Positions 1 through 10,100 of a stretch of DNA of 64,000 nt are shown here, piece after piece. Source of the DNA: Flagellimonas aequoris (GTDB lineage Bacteria; Bacteroidota; Bacteroidia; Flavobacteriales; Flavobacteriaceae). Location: contig NZ_QXFJ01000030.1 in assembly GCF_003584165.1 (NCBI RefSeq), positions 62,001-126,000 on the forward strand, given 5' to 3'. How positions within the stretch are numbered: the stretch's first letter is position 1; each line of letters starts with the position of its first letter. A program made the position numbers and the translations under genes. The notes beneath the pieces were generated by a model, which was given only the letters and a program-made list of their open reading frames with translations, did not search any database and had not been told where the DNA came from.

Positions 1-2
1 TT

Positions 3-1580
3 ATTTATTTGGTCCTTATTGCCCAAGTAATGCTTTTCTTGGGCCGTACCAGTGTGGATGTATTCAGGAGTTGGATATTGTTGCATTTGAGTACCCGTAT
101 CAATATATCCCTGGTATCCGATTTCTTTATCAAGCTTATGGCACTCCCTATAGCATTTTTTGATACAAGAATGACCGGAGACATCATGCAAAGGATAAAC
201 GACCATAACCGCATTGAAAGTCTCTTGACAGGCTCTACCTTGAACACTTTGTTCTCCATGTTCAATTTATTGGTATTTGGAGCGGTACTGATCTACTATA
301 GCCCTTTGATCTTTATGATTTTTGCTATCGGAAGCGTCCTATACGTACTGTGGATCATCTATTTTCTTAAGAAAAGAAAGGAACTGGACTATAAACGTTT
401 TTCCCAATTGAGCCAGGAACAGAGCACGGTCATTGAACTCATTAATGGTATGCAGGAGATTAAGATGCACAATGCCGAAAAACAAAAGCGATGGAAATGG
501 GAGTTTGTGCAGGCACGGTTGTTCAAAGTATCTATCCAAAGCTTGGTTTTGGAACAGACACAAGGGGTAGGGTCTTCCTTCATCAATGAGTTGAAGAACA
601 TTTTCATAACCTTCACTTCTGCAGTATTGGTCATTGAAGGGAATATAACATTGGGTATGATGTTGTCCATCCAGTACATCATTGGACAACTTAATTCACC
701 TATTGGGCAAATGGTCTCGTTTGTTCGCTCCTATCAAGATGCCAAGATAAGTATGGAGCGTTTATCGGAAATCCACGACAAGAAGGACGAGGAGGCAAGT
801 GAAATACAGATGATCAAAGATGTGAAGCCCGCACAAGACATAAGTCTAAAAAATATTTCATTTCGTTATTTGGGAAGTGAGGAAAATGTGATCAGCGATT
901 TGGATATGGTAATCCCGGCCAACAAAATTACAGCAATCGTTGGCGCTAGTGGAAGTGGTAAGACCACCTTGATGAAACTAATCCTAAAGTTCTACGAGCC
1001 TAGTAAAGGGAAGATATGCTATGGGGACCATTACCTGCAATCCATTTCCCATAAAGCTTGGCGACATCATTGTGGTGTGGTGATGCAGGAGGGATATGTC
1101 TTTAATGATACCATTGCCTATAACATAGCAGTGGGAGAGGATGTCATTGACCAAGAACGTTTGGTGAGGGCTACCAAAATGGCAAACATTTATGATTTTA
1201 TCCAATCCCTTCCTTTAGGATTCAATACCAAAATTGGAAATGAGGGAATCGGGATAAGTACGGGACAAAAACAACGACTTTTCATCGCCCGGGCAGTATA
1301 TAAAGATCCGCACATCCTGTGTTTTGACGAAGCTACGTCCGCTCTCGATGCCAAAAACGAAAAGATAGTCATGGAAAACTTGGGTTCCTTCTATAGTGAT
1401 AGAACAGTGGTCATCATTGCACATAGGCTTAGTACGGTCAAGAATGCGGACCAGATTGTGGTCATGGATGAGGGTAAGATCATAGAATCGGGAACACATA
1501 ACGAGTTGTTGGGGCTACAAGGAGCATACTATAATTTGGTAAGTAATCAATTGGAGCTCGAAAATTTGAAAGCAGGATAA
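3..1580 (+). CDS. ABC exporter, transmembrane + ATPase part (5' truncated)
   Basis: HlyB/bacteriocin-type ABC transporter that would move a peptide or protein across the inner membrane together with the HlyD-type adaptor encoded next. The frame is open to the left edge, so the true start lies outside the window. The first ~290 visible residues are hydrophobic helices of the transmembrane domain; the rest is the ATPase. Walker A GASGSGKTT is near visible residue 312, a variant signature GISTGQKQR follows, then Walker B with CFDEATSALD near 434-447 and the H-loop AHRLSTV. The Q-K-Q signature departs from LSGGQ but keeps the S-x-G-Q core. Full family members are about 700 residues and often begin with a C39 peptidase domain; whether this one does cannot be seen. 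The adaptor gene starts 3 bp after the stop, indicating one operon. Cargo is unknown. Confidence 0.9.
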   Translation: MYLVLIAQVMLFLGRTSVDVFRSWILLHLSTRINISLVSDFFIKLMALPIAFFDTRMTGDIMQRINDHNRIESLLTGSTLNTLFSMFNLLVFGAVLIYYSPLIFMIFAIGSVLYVLWIIYFLKKRKELDYKRFSQLSQEQSTVIELINGMQEIKMHNAEKQKRWKWEFVQARLFKVSIQSLVLEQTQGVGSSFINELKNIFITFTSAVLVIEGNITLGMMLSIQYIIGQLNSPIGQMVSFVRSYQDAKISMERLSEIHDKKDEEASEIQMIKDVKPAQDISLKNISFRYLGSEENVISDLDMVIPANKITAIVGASGSGKTTLMKLILKFYEPSKGKICYGDHYLQSISHKAWRHHCGVVMQEGYVFNDTIAYNIAVGEDVIDQERLVRATKMANIYDFIQSLPLGFNTKIGNEGIGISTGQKQRLFIARAVYKDPHILCFDEATSALDAKNEKIVMENLGSFYSDRTVVIIAHRLSTVKNADQIVVMDEGKIIESGTHNELLGLQGAYYNLVSNQLELENLKAG

Positions 1581-1583
1581 GGA

Positions 1584-2882
1584 ATGGAGGAAGAAAAGAA
1601 CCATGTGGAACTAAATCTCCGATCGGAGGAAGTGCAGGAAATTTTGACCAATCCTCCATCATGGCTGGTGCGATGGGGCATTACTATCGTTTTTGCGCTC
1701 ACGGGCATTATTTTGGCGTTGTCGTTCTTGATCAAATATCCTGATTACGTATCCGCTAAGGTGATCGTAACGACCAAAACCCCTACCGAACATGTTGTGG
1801 CGCGTTACTCAGGGGCGTTGGAGGACATTTACATAGAAAATGGGGATACCGTGGTTTCAGGCCAGCGTTTGGCAGTGTTCCGCAATGCTTCCAATGTAAG
1901 GGATGTCTATCAGTTGAAATTTATTTTGGATACCATACAGAGCAGTACCCCAAACCTTCAGTTTCCCATAACATTGGTATCCGGCTTTGTGCTGGGGGAT
2001 ATTGAACCTTCCTACATCAATTTTGAAAAAAACTATGTGGATTACCAGCTTTTGAAAGATTTAGATCCCTATATGACACGTCTTTCGGGCAATATGGAAT
2101 CCTTGGAAGAGATCAAGCTTCGGTTGCAAAGTCAGATTCGACAAAAAAAAGTATTGGAGCAGGAATATGAACTCCAAAAACGAGATTACGAACGATACGA
2201 GCAGCTCCACAAAAGCGGGGTGGTTTCACAGCAAGAATTTGAATCCAAAAAAATGGAATTTCTGCAGATGGAAAAGAACTTGAGCAACATGGCAATCTCC
2301 ATTTCACAGATGAGAGAGGCCGTGGCTTCTGCAGACCAAACACTGCGCACCACAAAAATAAACAAAGAGGAGGACCAAACCCGACTTTTGGTCAACCTGT
2401 CCCAATCGTTCAACACCCTTAAAAAGGCAGTGAGGGAATGGGAATACCAATATGTATTGCTTTCTTCCATAGATGGTGTGGTGGGATTTCAAGAATTCTG
2501 GGGGGAAAATCAATTCATCAATGCCGGGGAAATGGTATTTTCCATTTTGCCTACCAATACCTCCCAATTGGTGGGTAAGTTGGTATTGCCATCCCAAAAT
2601 GCGGGAAAAGTGGTCGCTGGGCAAAAGGTATTGGTCAAGTTGGATAATTTTCAGTACCAGCAATATGGCATGTTGGTAGGTAAGGTTGAAAACATTTCGG
2701 TGTCACCGGACAATGAGGGCAACTACTTTGTCTATATCTCCCTTCCCCAGGGAACGGTAACTTCCTATAACAAAAAGTTACCCTTTGAGCAGGAGCTTTT
2801 GGGAAATGCCGAGATCATTACGGAAAACCTGAGCGTGGCAGAAAGGATTTTCTATAAGTTTAAGGATTTGTTTAAGTATTGA
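1584..2882 (+). CDS. HlyD-family periplasmic adaptor (membrane fusion protein)
   Basis: Periplasmic adaptor that links the inner-membrane ABC exporter to an outer-membrane channel in type I-like secretion. The 432-residue protein has a short cytoplasmic N-terminus, one transmembrane helix at about residues 28-50, a lipoyl/barrel-sandwich half motif (ENGDTVVSGQRLAVF), a long coiled-coil hairpin at about 158-275 rich in Q, E, K and L, and the second half of the barrel near residues 290-380 (GKVVAGQKVLVKLDNF). This order is classical for HlyD. The ATG lies 3 bp after the exporter stop, so the two are probably co-transcribed. No TolC-like outer-membrane gene is visible in the window; it may be upstream or elsewhere. 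Confidence 0.9.
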   Translation: MEEEKNHVELNLRSEEVQEILTNPPSWLVRWGITIVFALTGIILALSFLIKYPDYVSAKVIVTTKTPTEHVVARYSGALEDIYIENGDTVVSGQRLAVFRNASNVRDVYQLKFILDTIQSSTPNLQFPITLVSGFVLGDIEPSYINFEKNYVDYQLLKDLDPYMTRLSGNMESLEEIKLRLQSQIRQKKVLEQEYELQKRDYERYEQLHKSGVVSQQEFESKKMEFLQMEKNLSNMAISISQMREAVASADQTLRTTKINKEEDQTRLLVNLSQSFNTLKKAVREWEYQYVLLSSIDGVVGFQEFWGENQFINAGEMVFSILPTNTSQLVGKLVLPSQNAGKVVAGQKVLVKLDNFQYQQYGMLVGKVENISVSPDNEGNYFVYISLPQGTVTSYNKKLPFEQELLGNAEIITENLSVAERIFYKFKDLFKY

Positions 2883-3233
2883 TTCCACCGAAGAATTAAA
2901 AGGTACGTCAATTAATGAATTTACGGCATAAAGAACCCATAAGTTTTGCCTAAGAATGTACTGTTTTGTAGATAGTTTAGAGTTAGCTTTTTAAAAAATC
3001 CATTTTATTGTCAATTTTCCAATTGTTGGCTTAAAAGACGTATCTTGTTCATAATTAGTAAGTTTACTGGAATAGATTTACGGATTTTCTAAAACTAAGT
3101 ACTCCTAGGTTTTATTTGGGCGTTGTCTAAGAGAACTCTTTTGATTGTATTTCAGTATATCAACTGGGCTTTATTTCCAAAGAGTGATATTATTATAAAT
3201 AATTGGATTAAAAGGTTTTAGTTTAAAAATCAC
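2883..3233. other. 351-bp AT-rich non-coding gap
   Basis: AT-rich gap between the exporter operon and the MG2/plug gene. I see no coding frame with plausible start and family resemblance, no tRNA and no strong terminator hairpin. It probably carries the promoter of the downstream gene, but I find no exact TAnnTTTG box with good spacing. Confidence 0.4.
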
Positions 3234-5684
3234 ATGAAACGAAAAACGATTCCAATACTAGTAATACTTGTTATAAGCTTGATTTCTTTCAACAGCCATG
3301 GGCAAGATGGAAATACAACAGAAATCCCCCTAACCGATAATATAAACTTCTATTCTCCGGAAAAAATCTATTTGCATACGGACAAGGATATGTACATGGC
3401 TGGGGACACCATTTGGTTCAAGGCCTACCTACTTGATGGTACTACCTATAAAAAAAGCACTAAAAGTAGCGTGGTCTATGTTGAGCTTTTGGATTCCAGA
3501 GACAGCATTGTAGATAAACGCAGGTTATATGTTGAAAATATCAGCAGTTATAGTGCAATACATTTGCCTAAAAAACCCCAAAATGGTTTTTACGGTTTAA
3601 GGGCTTATACCAAATCCATGTTGAATGGTACTGTTCCCTATTTTCAGAAGGTACTGCCCGTATTTCAGGATCATACCTCCCAAATGGAGTTCAGTGATGA
3701 TTTTGTACATAACCCGGATAAGATCAAAAACCCTTCAATGTCCGAAGAGGACAAAACCATCCAAATCGATTTCTTCCCGGAAGGAGGAACCTTGGTGGCT
3801 GGACTCTCAACAACCCTGGCCTTGAAAATCACCGATGCGGACGGAAATCCACTTGATTTGGAAGGGGCAATACTCGATTCTAACGGAAAAACAGTCGCAC
3901 ATTTCAAGAGTGATGAGGGACTGGCCCTGGTTTATTTTAAACCCGAGAGCAACACCTCATATTACGCCATGATCCATGATGATGCCCAAAGAAAATATTT
4001 TCTGCCTCCGGTTTCCGCCAAAGGGTATTCCTTGAGCGTCAAAAACCGTGACGAAAACATCATAGTACAAGTAGAAAGTACTGAAAGGAACGGGCTTGAT
4101 GGTACAGTCGTAAAGGGGTATATGAGAGGTGGAAAAATCATCGAACATAAAGTGGATTCCGGTCAAGAAAGTTTCTACGCCCTGAAAATACCTACCAAAG
4201 ACTTTCCCAATGGGATGGCACGATTCACCCTAGACAACAAAAAAGGGGAACCCATTTGCCAAAGAACCATCTTCGTTGATAATAAAACCAAGGAGCCTAG
4301 ATTATCCATCAACATTTCTCCCGACAAACCTTTCAAAAATGAAAGGACCAATTTATCGATAGCAATCAAAGACTCCATGGGAACACCGATAAAAGGGGAT
4401 TTCTCGGTAAGCATTACACCATTGGAGAACCAGATACACCATTCTGGAATGAAGGACTGGTTTTTATTGGAATCGGACTTTATTGGCACATTCAACAATC
4501 TGACGATAGATCGTATAGGTTTTGAATTATCGAAACCTATTATGGATGCCTTCATGTTGACCAAAGAGAGGGAAGGGTTTATATTGAACGACCTGGAGGA
4601 CAATAATAGATCGGTCGGCACATCCAATCAGGAAAAGGGCATCATGATCAGTGGAAAAGTGACTTGCTCGGCAAACAATGAAAAAATGAGCGAAAGGATC
4701 GTTTCGCTCAGTATTTTGGAAAATGCCTATAGTGAGACCCAAGTTGTGGACAAGAACGGTCATTTTAGTTTTGGCCCCTATGTCTTTAATGGCAAGGCCA
4801 CGGCAATACTTCAATTAAAAAATAAGGATGATTTTCTCAAGGATTCGATCATCGTAGATCCGACATGGCCAAAAATCACCAAAAACATGCCTCATAATAC
4901 AGAAAACCCGTATTTGATCGCTACTCATCATATCTCGAAAGATTACAATTCGGACTATGGCCATATCAAATCCGAGGATTACCAACCGGGTATGACGTAT
5001 TTAAATGAAGTGGTGGTCAAAGAAAAAAGAAAGACAATAGACCAAATCATAATGGAGGAAATCAATTCCTCCGTTCCATATAGCCATCCTGATGTTCGGG
5101 TTTTCAGGGATTCCATACCAGGTTGGTATGGGATGAGTGCCATAGATCTGTTGGCTCGCAAAGGCTTCCGTATATCAGGGGATTATCCAAATCAAAGTAT
5201 TAGTTTGTTAGGTGGAAGTCCCGGCAGTATAAAAAATGGGACAGGACCTTTGGTCTTGGTGGATGGGGTGCCCGCAAAAGGCCTTCTCAATACATTGCGG
5301 GCAAGTGAGGTGTTGTTCATCGACGTGCTCCGTTTTGCCTCGGCTACTTTATATGGGAGTAGGGCAGCTTCTGGCGTAATAGCGGTATATACCAATAGAA
5401 CACTTTTCAGTTCAGATTATGGGCCTTCTGATACTGGTATGGTAAAGCTGGAAATACAAGGATTTGATGAAAATGCAGATTTTAAACCGGCCACTCTTGG
5501 GTTACATGGTGACAATAGGGGAACACTGTATTGGGATCCCAAAATCGAAATGGATACATCGGGTACCTATTCAATGGAGTTTTTCAGTGGAAACCAAATT
5601 GGCAAATATGTTATTGAACTTAAGGGGATAACCGAAAATGGGCAAATCGTAAATGAATCAAGAACTTTTGAAGTTAGTTTATAA
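3234..5684 (+). CDS. MG2-domain / TonB-plug-like surface protein
   Basis: Secreted, probably outer-membrane-associated protein of a Bacteroidota family combining an alpha-2-macroglobulin MG2-like module with a TonB-receptor plug-like module but no beta-barrel. A signal peptide spans residues 1-23 (ending SHGQ). MG2-like sequence begins near residue 40 with YLHTDKDMYMAGDTIWFKAY. A carboxypeptidase-regulatory-like stretch is near 470-520 (SGKVTCSANNEKMSERIV). The plug-like segment is at about 669-720 (GPLVLVDGVPAKG, then ATLYGSRAASGVIAVYTN), as in SusC plugs. The C-terminus is a beta-sandwich-like tail (TLYWDPKIEMDTSGTYS). No transmembrane barrel follows, and the 816 residues are too short to contain one as well. 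Function is not established; binding or processing of a surface ligand is inference. Next downstream is another plug-containing protein. Confidence 0.75.
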   Translation: MKRKTIPILVILVISLISFNSHGQDGNTTEIPLTDNINFYSPEKIYLHTDKDMYMAGDTIWFKAYLLDGTTYKKSTKSSVVYVELLDSRDSIVDKRRLYVENISSYSAIHLPKKPQNGFYGLRAYTKSMLNGTVPYFQKVLPVFQDHTSQMEFSDDFVHNPDKIKNPSMSEEDKTIQIDFFPEGGTLVAGLSTTLALKITDADGNPLDLEGAILDSNGKTVAHFKSDEGLALVYFKPESNTSYYAMIHDDAQRKYFLPPVSAKGYSLSVKNRDENIIVQVESTERNGLDGTVVKGYMRGGKIIEHKVDSGQESFYALKIPTKDFPNGMARFTLDNKKGEPICQRTIFVDNKTKEPRLSINISPDKPFKNERTNLSIAIKDSMGTPIKGDFSVSITPLENQIHHSGMKDWFLLESDFIGTFNNLTIDRIGFELSKPIMDAFMLTKEREGFILNDLEDNNRSVGTSNQEKGIMISGKVTCSANNEKMSERIVSLSILENAYSETQVVDKNGHFSFGPYVFNGKATAILQLKNKDDFLKDSIIVDPTWPKITKNMPHNTENPYLIATHHISKDYNSDYGHIKSEDYQPGMTYLNEVVVKEKRKTIDQIIMEEINSSVPYSHPDVRVFRDSIPGWYGMSAIDLLARKGFRISGDYPNQSISLLGGSPGSIKNGTGPLVLVDGVPAKGLLNTLRASEVLFIDVLRFASATLYGSRAASGVIAVYTNRTLFSSDYGPSDTGMVKLEIQGFDENADFKPATLGLHGDNRGTLYWDPKIEMDTSGTYSMEFFSGNQIGKYVIELKGITENGQIVNESRTFEVSL

Positions 5685-5829
5685 AGACTTGTAAGAGAAA
5701 TATTGACGTGAAAAATTAATCTTGATCAAAATCGATTAAATTACATCCAATAAAGTATGTGATACAAGCCTTATTTTTTAAATAAGAAAATTAATCTGAT
5801 TATTTATAACCTTTAAAGTGTCATCGGAA

Positions 5830-6501
5830 ATGAAAACAAAACCGCCAAGATTATATTTTATCATTCTCTATTTTATGTTCGTAGGTACACTTATAGCTCA
5901 AACTGCTGAATCCAAATCGGTTAGGGTAAGCGGTGCCGTATTGGACCCAGGGCATAATCCCGTTAAAAAGGCCATTATCTATTTGGACTCGGTCAATACC
6001 AGGATCAGAACCGATAAAAAGGGCCATTTCGAAATTGACTTGAATCATGATAACAAAGTTATCATGGCATTTTCCTCGATTTATGGAATCCAATCCGTTG
6101 ATTTGGATGGAAGCGAAGAAATACAGATTGTTTTTCCTGAAGACGGCCCTGTCATCACCGAGGATAAATTGTCGGAACTTGGGTTCGATACGAAAGGAAA
6201 AGCACGGAGCAAAAGAGAGCCGAAAGATTATAGTAAATACCTGGATATGTATCAGTTGATTGCCACGGAAGTTCCGGGCGCCCAAGTGAACGGTACCAAA
6301 ATCCGATTAAGGGGCAATGCACTAAACTCAGTGAACAGTGGGCAGGAGCCGTTATTGATCGTAGACGGCACAGTGGTAAGCTCCATAGAGTATATCTTGC
6401 CCAGAGATGTGGCTTCCGTAGAGGTGATTCGAGATGAAAATGCCTCATTGTATGGTGCTCGTGGCGCCAATGGTGTAATTGTCATTAAAATGAAAAAATA
6501 G
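5830..6501 (+). CDS. Barrel-less carboxypeptidase-regulatory + TonB-plug domain protein
   Basis: Small secreted protein resembling only the N-terminal part of a SusC/TonB-dependent receptor. I chose the ATG at 5830, giving a compact signal peptide ending LIAQ; an in-frame GTG at 5818 would add four residues. After the signal peptide comes a CarboxypepD_reg-like beta-sandwich (about residues 28-105: VRVSGAVLDPGHNPVKKAII). Then comes a plug-type segment at about 155-223 (IRLRGNALNSVNSGQEPLLI, VASVEVIRDENASLYGARGA, ending GVIVIKMKK). The frame ends exactly where a receptor would enter its barrel. The ending is clean and the coding is intact, so it looks like a genuine plug-only protein rather than a decayed receptor. 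It could act with the preceding MG2/plug protein. Confidence 0.7.
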   Translation: MKTKPPRLYFIILYFMFVGTLIAQTAESKSVRVSGAVLDPGHNPVKKAIIYLDSVNTRIRTDKKGHFEIDLNHDNKVIMAFSSIYGIQSVDLDGSEEIQIVFPEDGPVITEDKLSELGFDTKGKARSKREPKDYSKYLDMYQLIATEVPGAQVNGTKIRLRGNALNSVNSGQEPLLIVDGTVVSSIEYILPRDVASVEVIRDENASLYGARGANGVIVIKMKK

Positions 6502-6582
6502 ATTGCTTGGCCAGCAAGCTTTTTTATTCCTGTATCACGCAACGTATTGAAAAAGAATCATCTTTATCGAAAAAATAAATTT

Positions 6583-7014
6583 ATGAAAAAGATGTTTTTG
6601 TTTCTACCTATTTTAATTTTTACAGTCTTCAATTCTTGTGACAAAGAAGATGACCTTAAAGGATTTGACCAAGATGCTTTTCCAATTGAAGGAACATGGA
6701 AATTGACCTCAGCCTATATCAGTGCAGGTGGCCCACAGTATTGGACCGATGTGGAGGATGGGGAAGAACTTAACTTTCTCAACAACGGCAGTTTTTCCTC
6801 AGATAAATTTGAAGGGTGTTCAACAGGTACGTACAGCATTGAAGATGGGAACCTTACCTTGGAATATGATTGTGATGGTTTTGAGTCGGGCACGGAAAAC
6901 GAAGAGGGCTTGATTACCTACAAGTTGGATTATGGCAAAAATGCAATCCTACTTACTCCCACAAGTATCCTTTGCATTGAAGGATGCAGCTATAAGTATA
7001 AGAGAGTGGATTAG
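6583..7014 (+). CDS. Small lipocalin-like lipoprotein
   Basis: Predicted outer-membrane or periplasmic lipoprotein of 143 residues. The ATG at 6583 gives a type II signal peptide with lipobox VFNSC (Cys19); a TTG at 6547 would only add a charged N-terminal extension. The mature part begins with acidic residues, then shows a lipocalin-like opening (IEGTWKLTSAYISAGG) and alternating polar/hydrophobic strands, with a GTYSIEDGNLTLEYDCDG section typical of small Bacteroidota lipocalin-like proteins. Four cysteines in the mature half (GCSTG, YDCDG, LCIEGCS) could form disulfides. It follows the plug proteins on the same strand after a gap of about 80 bp. Ligand and role are unknown. Confidence 0.7.
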   Translation: MKKMFLFLPILIFTVFNSCDKEDDLKGFDQDAFPIEGTWKLTSAYISAGGPQYWTDVEDGEELNFLNNGSFSSDKFEGCSTGTYSIEDGNLTLEYDCDGFESGTENEEGLITYKLDYGKNAILLTPTSILCIEGCSYKYKRVD

Positions 7015-7149
7015 ATTCCAATAACAAAAACCTCAATTTTTCTTAGGGGATTTGCGGTGTTGATTTCTGTCCTATGAAATTTTCCCCGCTAAAATTCTTT
7101 AAATCCATAATTCTGTATCTGTAATATTTCAGTTTGCCTCAGTATTTAG

Positions 7150-7157
7150 TAGATTTG
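7150..7157 (+). promoter_or_regulatory. Bacteroidota -7 promoter box for the BNR-repeat gene
   Basis: TAGATTTG matches TAnnTTTG exactly and lies 26 bp before the ATG at 7184. A TTTG at 7133-7136 could be the -33 element but the 13-bp spacing is short. Confidence 0.45.
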
Positions 7158-7183
7158 GGAAAACCAAACTATTCTACTGACTC

Positions 7184-10100
7184 ATGCGAACTTACTACCG
7201 ATTGTTACCATTACTTTTTACCTTTTTTCTCACTTCTGTCATTCTTGCCCAAGATTTTGATGCGTTTCAATACCGGACCATAGGCCCTGCTCGCGGCGGT
7301 CGTGTAACCACCGTTACGGGGACCGCCTTGGAGCCCGGTACCTTTTATTTGGGCGCTTCCGGTGGAGGAGTGTGGAAAACGGAGGATTACGGTACTTCGT
7401 GGTTCAATGTTTCCGATGGGTTTTTTGAAACGCCGTCCATTGGCGCTATCGAGATAGCGGAAAACGATGCCAACATTGTATACGTGGGTACCGGTTCCGA
7501 TGGTATCCGAAGCAATATCATTGCGGGGAAAGGGATGTACAAATCCATAGATGCCGGAAAAACTTGGGAACACATTGGGCTGGAAAACGTGGGTCAAATA
7601 GGGGCTGTAGAAATCGACCCGACCAATAACAATATTGTTTGGGTTGCTGCCATTGGTAATGCTTTCAAATCCAATCCTGAAAGAGGGATTTTTAAAACGA
7701 CGGATGGCGGCAAGACTTGGGAAAAAGTATTGTTCGTTTCCGATGAGGTAGGTTTTGCCGACTTGGAACTACTTCCGGGTAACTCCAATGTGGTGTACGC
7801 CGCGGCTTGGAAAGCTCGCAGAACGCCTTGGACCATCGATTCTGGAGGTGAAAACAAGGATGGCGGTATCTACAAATCCGTGAATGGAGGTAAGGATTGG
7901 GTGAAGTTGGAGGAAGGATTGCCCAAAGGACTGATCGGTAAGATTGATTTGGCCGTTTCTCCCGTAGATTCACGAATCCTATATGCGGTCATTGAAGCCC
8001 CGGACAAGGACAGGGGACTTTACAAATCGATAGATCAAGGAAAATCGTTTACCCATATTTCCGACAATGAAGATTTGGTGAACAGACCATTTTACTATAC
8101 CAATTTGGAATTGGATCCCACCAATCCCGATATCATTTATTCCAATGCCAATCCGTTGGTAAAATCTACCGATGGCGGTAAAACTTGGAAACGGATGAGC
8201 GTACCCCATGGCGACAACCACGATATATGGCTCAATCCCAACAATCCCGATCTGTTGATCCAATGTAACGATGGGGGTGCCAATGTTTCCCATAATGGAG
8301 GAAAAACCTGGTCTACCCAATTTAACCAACCAACTGCTGAAATTTATCAAGTGGCAGTGGATGAGCAATATCCATATTGGGTCTACGGTGCACAGCAAGA
8401 CAATACCACCATTGCCATTCCAAGCAAGGCACCTAGTGCCACCACCACTCCAGGAACACCAATCATGATGAACGTGGGCGGGTGCGAAACGGGACCAGTA
8501 ATCCCCATGCCAGGCAACCACTACATGGTGTACAACAACTGTAAAGGGCGTTTTAGCGTGTACAGCAAAAAGACGGGAATTGATCGTGAATACTCCATCG
8601 GGGCTTCCAATATTTATGGCCACAATCCGAAGGATTTAAAATATCGCTTTCAAAGGGTGGCACCCATCCACGTGTCACCATTCGACCCAGAAGTAGTGTA
8701 CATGGGCTCCCAATTCTTACATAGAACAAGCAACGGTGGAAAAAATTGGGAAATCATTTCCCCGGATCTTACGGCCAATGAACCTGATAAACAGGTTATC
8801 TCTGGTAATCCGATCACAAGGGACATCACTGGGGAAGAATATTACAGCACTTTGTATTCCATCAGGGAATCCAAGATTGCCAAAGGCACCATTTGGACGG
8901 GTTCCAATGACGGTGTCATTTCTGTAACCAAGGATGGTGGCAAAACTTGGAAGAATGTCACGCCTAAAAAATTGCCCAAAGGAGGAAGGGTGGAATCTGT
9001 GGAACCTTCTCAATTCAACCCGGCAAGGGCCTACATTGCTGTGGAACGTCACCTGCTTGGAGATAACAAGCCCTATTTCTACAAAACGGACAATTATGGT
9101 GAAAGCTGGGAATTGATCAGCACGGATTCCAATGGTATTCCTTCTGATTATTTTGCCCGAGTGCTAAGGGAAGATCCTTCTCGTGAAGGTCTCTTATACG
9201 CCGGTACGGAATATGGCATGTTCGTTTCCTTTGATGACGGGAAGAACTGGAAAAAGTTCCAGCAAAACCTTCCTGTAGTTCCTATTACCGATATCATCTT
9301 ATTTCGTGGGGACTTGATCTTGAGCGCCATGGGTCGCGGTTTCTGGATTATCGATAACATCACTTCTTTGGAAGATCAAAATATGAACAGTTTAGGGGAT
9401 TCGGCCGCACTGTTCAAACCGGCCAATACCATCCGTTATGACAGTCCAAGAGGAGGCGATTTCCCTGATTACCCATCCACTAGCGTACTCATCGATTACT
9501 ACTTGCCTAGCGATATGAAAAGCGGGGTGCAATTGGATATCCTCGACGTTCAAAACAAGGTGGTGGCCTCCATTGTCAGTGATTCTACACAGCTAAAATC
9601 AACCAAGGAAGAAGTGGAGGACATGGGGTTGAACATGACTTTTGTGTATTTGGATAAAAAATTGGAGACCAAAAAGGGCATCAACCGTTTTGCTTGGGAC
9701 CTTCGCCAAAAAGGACCTTGGGACAAGAACAAGAACAGAAGGTACAAAGGTGGTCCCATGGTTCCTCCCGGCATGTACAAAGCAAAATTAACGGTAGGCG
9801 GTGCTACTTTTGAACAACCTTTCGAAATTTTGATAGACCCTAGATTGAAGGATGATGGGGTGACCTTGGACAACATTTTGGAACAACAACAATTGGTTTT
9901 CAAGGTAATAGACCTATTGTCCGATGCCAAAATGCTTCAAGATAACTTGGAAAAGAAAATCAAGGAGCTTGAAAAATCCAAAATTGGCGATGCCAAATTG
10001 GATCACTACAAAACCATTTTAAAACAATTGAAAAACGAGGAAGGTGCCTATCCACAACCCATGATGGTGGGTCAAATCTCCTATTTATATTACATCTTGT

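Noticed and set aside
7979-8623. 214-codon minus-strand frame inside the BNR-repeat gene
   Set aside because: Arises from the repeated W/G-rich codons of the BNR repeats read backwards.
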